DNA of 64,000 bases. Origin: Parapedobacter composti. Its GTDB lineage: Bacteria; Bacteroidota; Bacteroidia; Sphingobacteriales; Sphingobacteriaceae. The position numbers and the translations under genes are program-made. Within the stretch, counting starts at the first letter, position 1; the number at the start of each line of letters is the position of its first letter. Where the stretch lies: NCBI RefSeq assembly GCF_900112315.1, contig NZ_FOLL01000005.1:164104-228103 (forward strand), written 5' to 3'. Under the pieces are notes generated by a model that ran no database searches, was not told the DNA's origin, and saw nothing but the letters and a program-made list of their open reading frames with translations. Below are positions 63,727 through 64,000 of the stretch, piece by piece.

Positions 63727-63830
63727 ATGTTACAATGTTAGTATGTTAGGATGTTATAATGTTATAGTGATACAATGTTATAGTGTTACAGTGTTATAAT
63801 GTTATTGTGTTATAATGCTATCATGTTATA
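63727..63830. repeat. Thirteen tandem imperfect copies of an 8-bp unit (RTGTTAYA-like)
   Basis: Thirteen successive octamers such as ATGTTACA, ATGTTAGT, ATGTTATA, GTGTTACA and GTGTTATA are in exact register over 104 bp; the most common form is ATGTTATA/GTGTTATA. No gene covers them. The flanks 63598-63726 and 63831-63921 show no coding sequence. Confidence 0.9.
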
Positions 63831-63921
63831 CTCTTACCATAATCCAGACTAGCGCACGCATGACCGTTCGCGGCTCGTTTTGCCGCATTGTATAATCTTA
63901 ATAACGTATCCGCCCTATGAA

Positions 63922-64000
63922 CTACATGTTTGATTGCTGCACTATTTTCTTATAGTTCTGTGGATATAGGTCTTTCAGGTTCTTGTGGTTGATGGCCATG
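63922..64000 (-). CDS. C-terminal end of a gene continuing past the window
   Basis: On the minus strand 25 codons (MAINHKNLKDLYPQNYKKIV, then QQSNM) end in a TAG at 63922, and the frame is open to the right edge. The ATG at 63999 may be internal or the true start of a short gene; the family is not recognised. Too little is visible to assign a function. Confidence 0.35.
   Translation of the reverse strand, partial: MAINHKNLKDLYPQNYKKIVQQSNM

Noticed and set aside
63727..63830. CRISPR array
   Set aside because: Units are 8 bp, directly adjacent and imperfect, with no spacers and no cas genes.

Overview
The window looks like chromosome from a Bacteroidota species, most likely Sphingobacteriaceae (Sphingobacterium, Pedobacter or Parapedobacter type). 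The signs are a SusC/SusD pair, a type IX secretion type-B (CHU_C) C-terminal domain with a PorP/SprF partner, a small Hc1-like histone, a sphingolipid-type alpha-oxoamine synthase, promoters with the Bacteroidota TAnnTTTG -7 box, and a Bacteroidota-type mobB-mobC mobilisation remnant. Species cannot be fixed from the sequence alone.

1-4.8 kb holds separate housekeeping genes: the end of a ChaN-like haem-binding protein, mscL, a NarL/FixJ response regulator, a TIM-barrel sugar isomerase, the Hc1-like histone and a serine-palmitoyltransferase-like enzyme. 4.9-20.7 kb is a complete Bacteroidota dcw cluster on the minus strand, in the order mraZ, rsmH, ftsL, ftsI, murE, mraY, murD, ftsW, murG, murC, ftsQ, ftsA, ftsZ. 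It makes the peptidoglycan precursor (meso-DAP type) and the divisome, and three 10-bp-phased MraZ boxes sit in front of mraZ. 20.9-31.3 kb holds aspS, a LutB-like protein, an aldo/keto reductase, tsaD, a TamB-like giant and a SIMPL protein.

31.5-36.5 kb is accessory and partly decayed. It carries a DUF4886 lipoprotein, an AlbA_2/Schlafen-type protein with a 12-bp repeat in its linker, a DUF3644 protein, a 3' fragment of a DNA methyltransferase joined directly to a 5' fragment of an alpha-oxoamine synthase, and a degraded piece of a PQQ-dependent dehydrogenase.

36.5-57.3 kb is a large polysaccharide-utilisation-like directon on the minus strand. From its promoter it reads susC, susD, a 1605-residue beta-helix/FN3/CHU_C surface protein, PorP/SprF, a second beta-helix protein, an MFS transporter, an SDR, a DgoD-like enolase-superfamily dehydratase, GH16, an exported polysaccharide-pyruvyl-transferase-fold lipoprotein and an SGNH hydrolase. 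A divergent GntR-type regulator with a sugar-binding-protein-like domain faces it. The set suggests capture of a galactan-like or pyruvylated polysaccharide at the surface, GH16/beta-helix cleavage, import, and oxidation and dehydration of the released sugar. The substrate is inference. A run of TGTGG repeats lies in the susC promoter region.

57.3-64 kb is a junkyard of mobile DNA: a sgcJ-cstA chimera, a small exported 15-residue-repeat protein, an orphan promoter/operator/hairpin unit, mobC, the 3' end of a relaxase gene cut by an IS3-family element whose other flank is the 5' end of an unrelated XRE regulator (no target duplication), a metallophosphoesterase, and a 13-copy octamer repeat array near the right edge.
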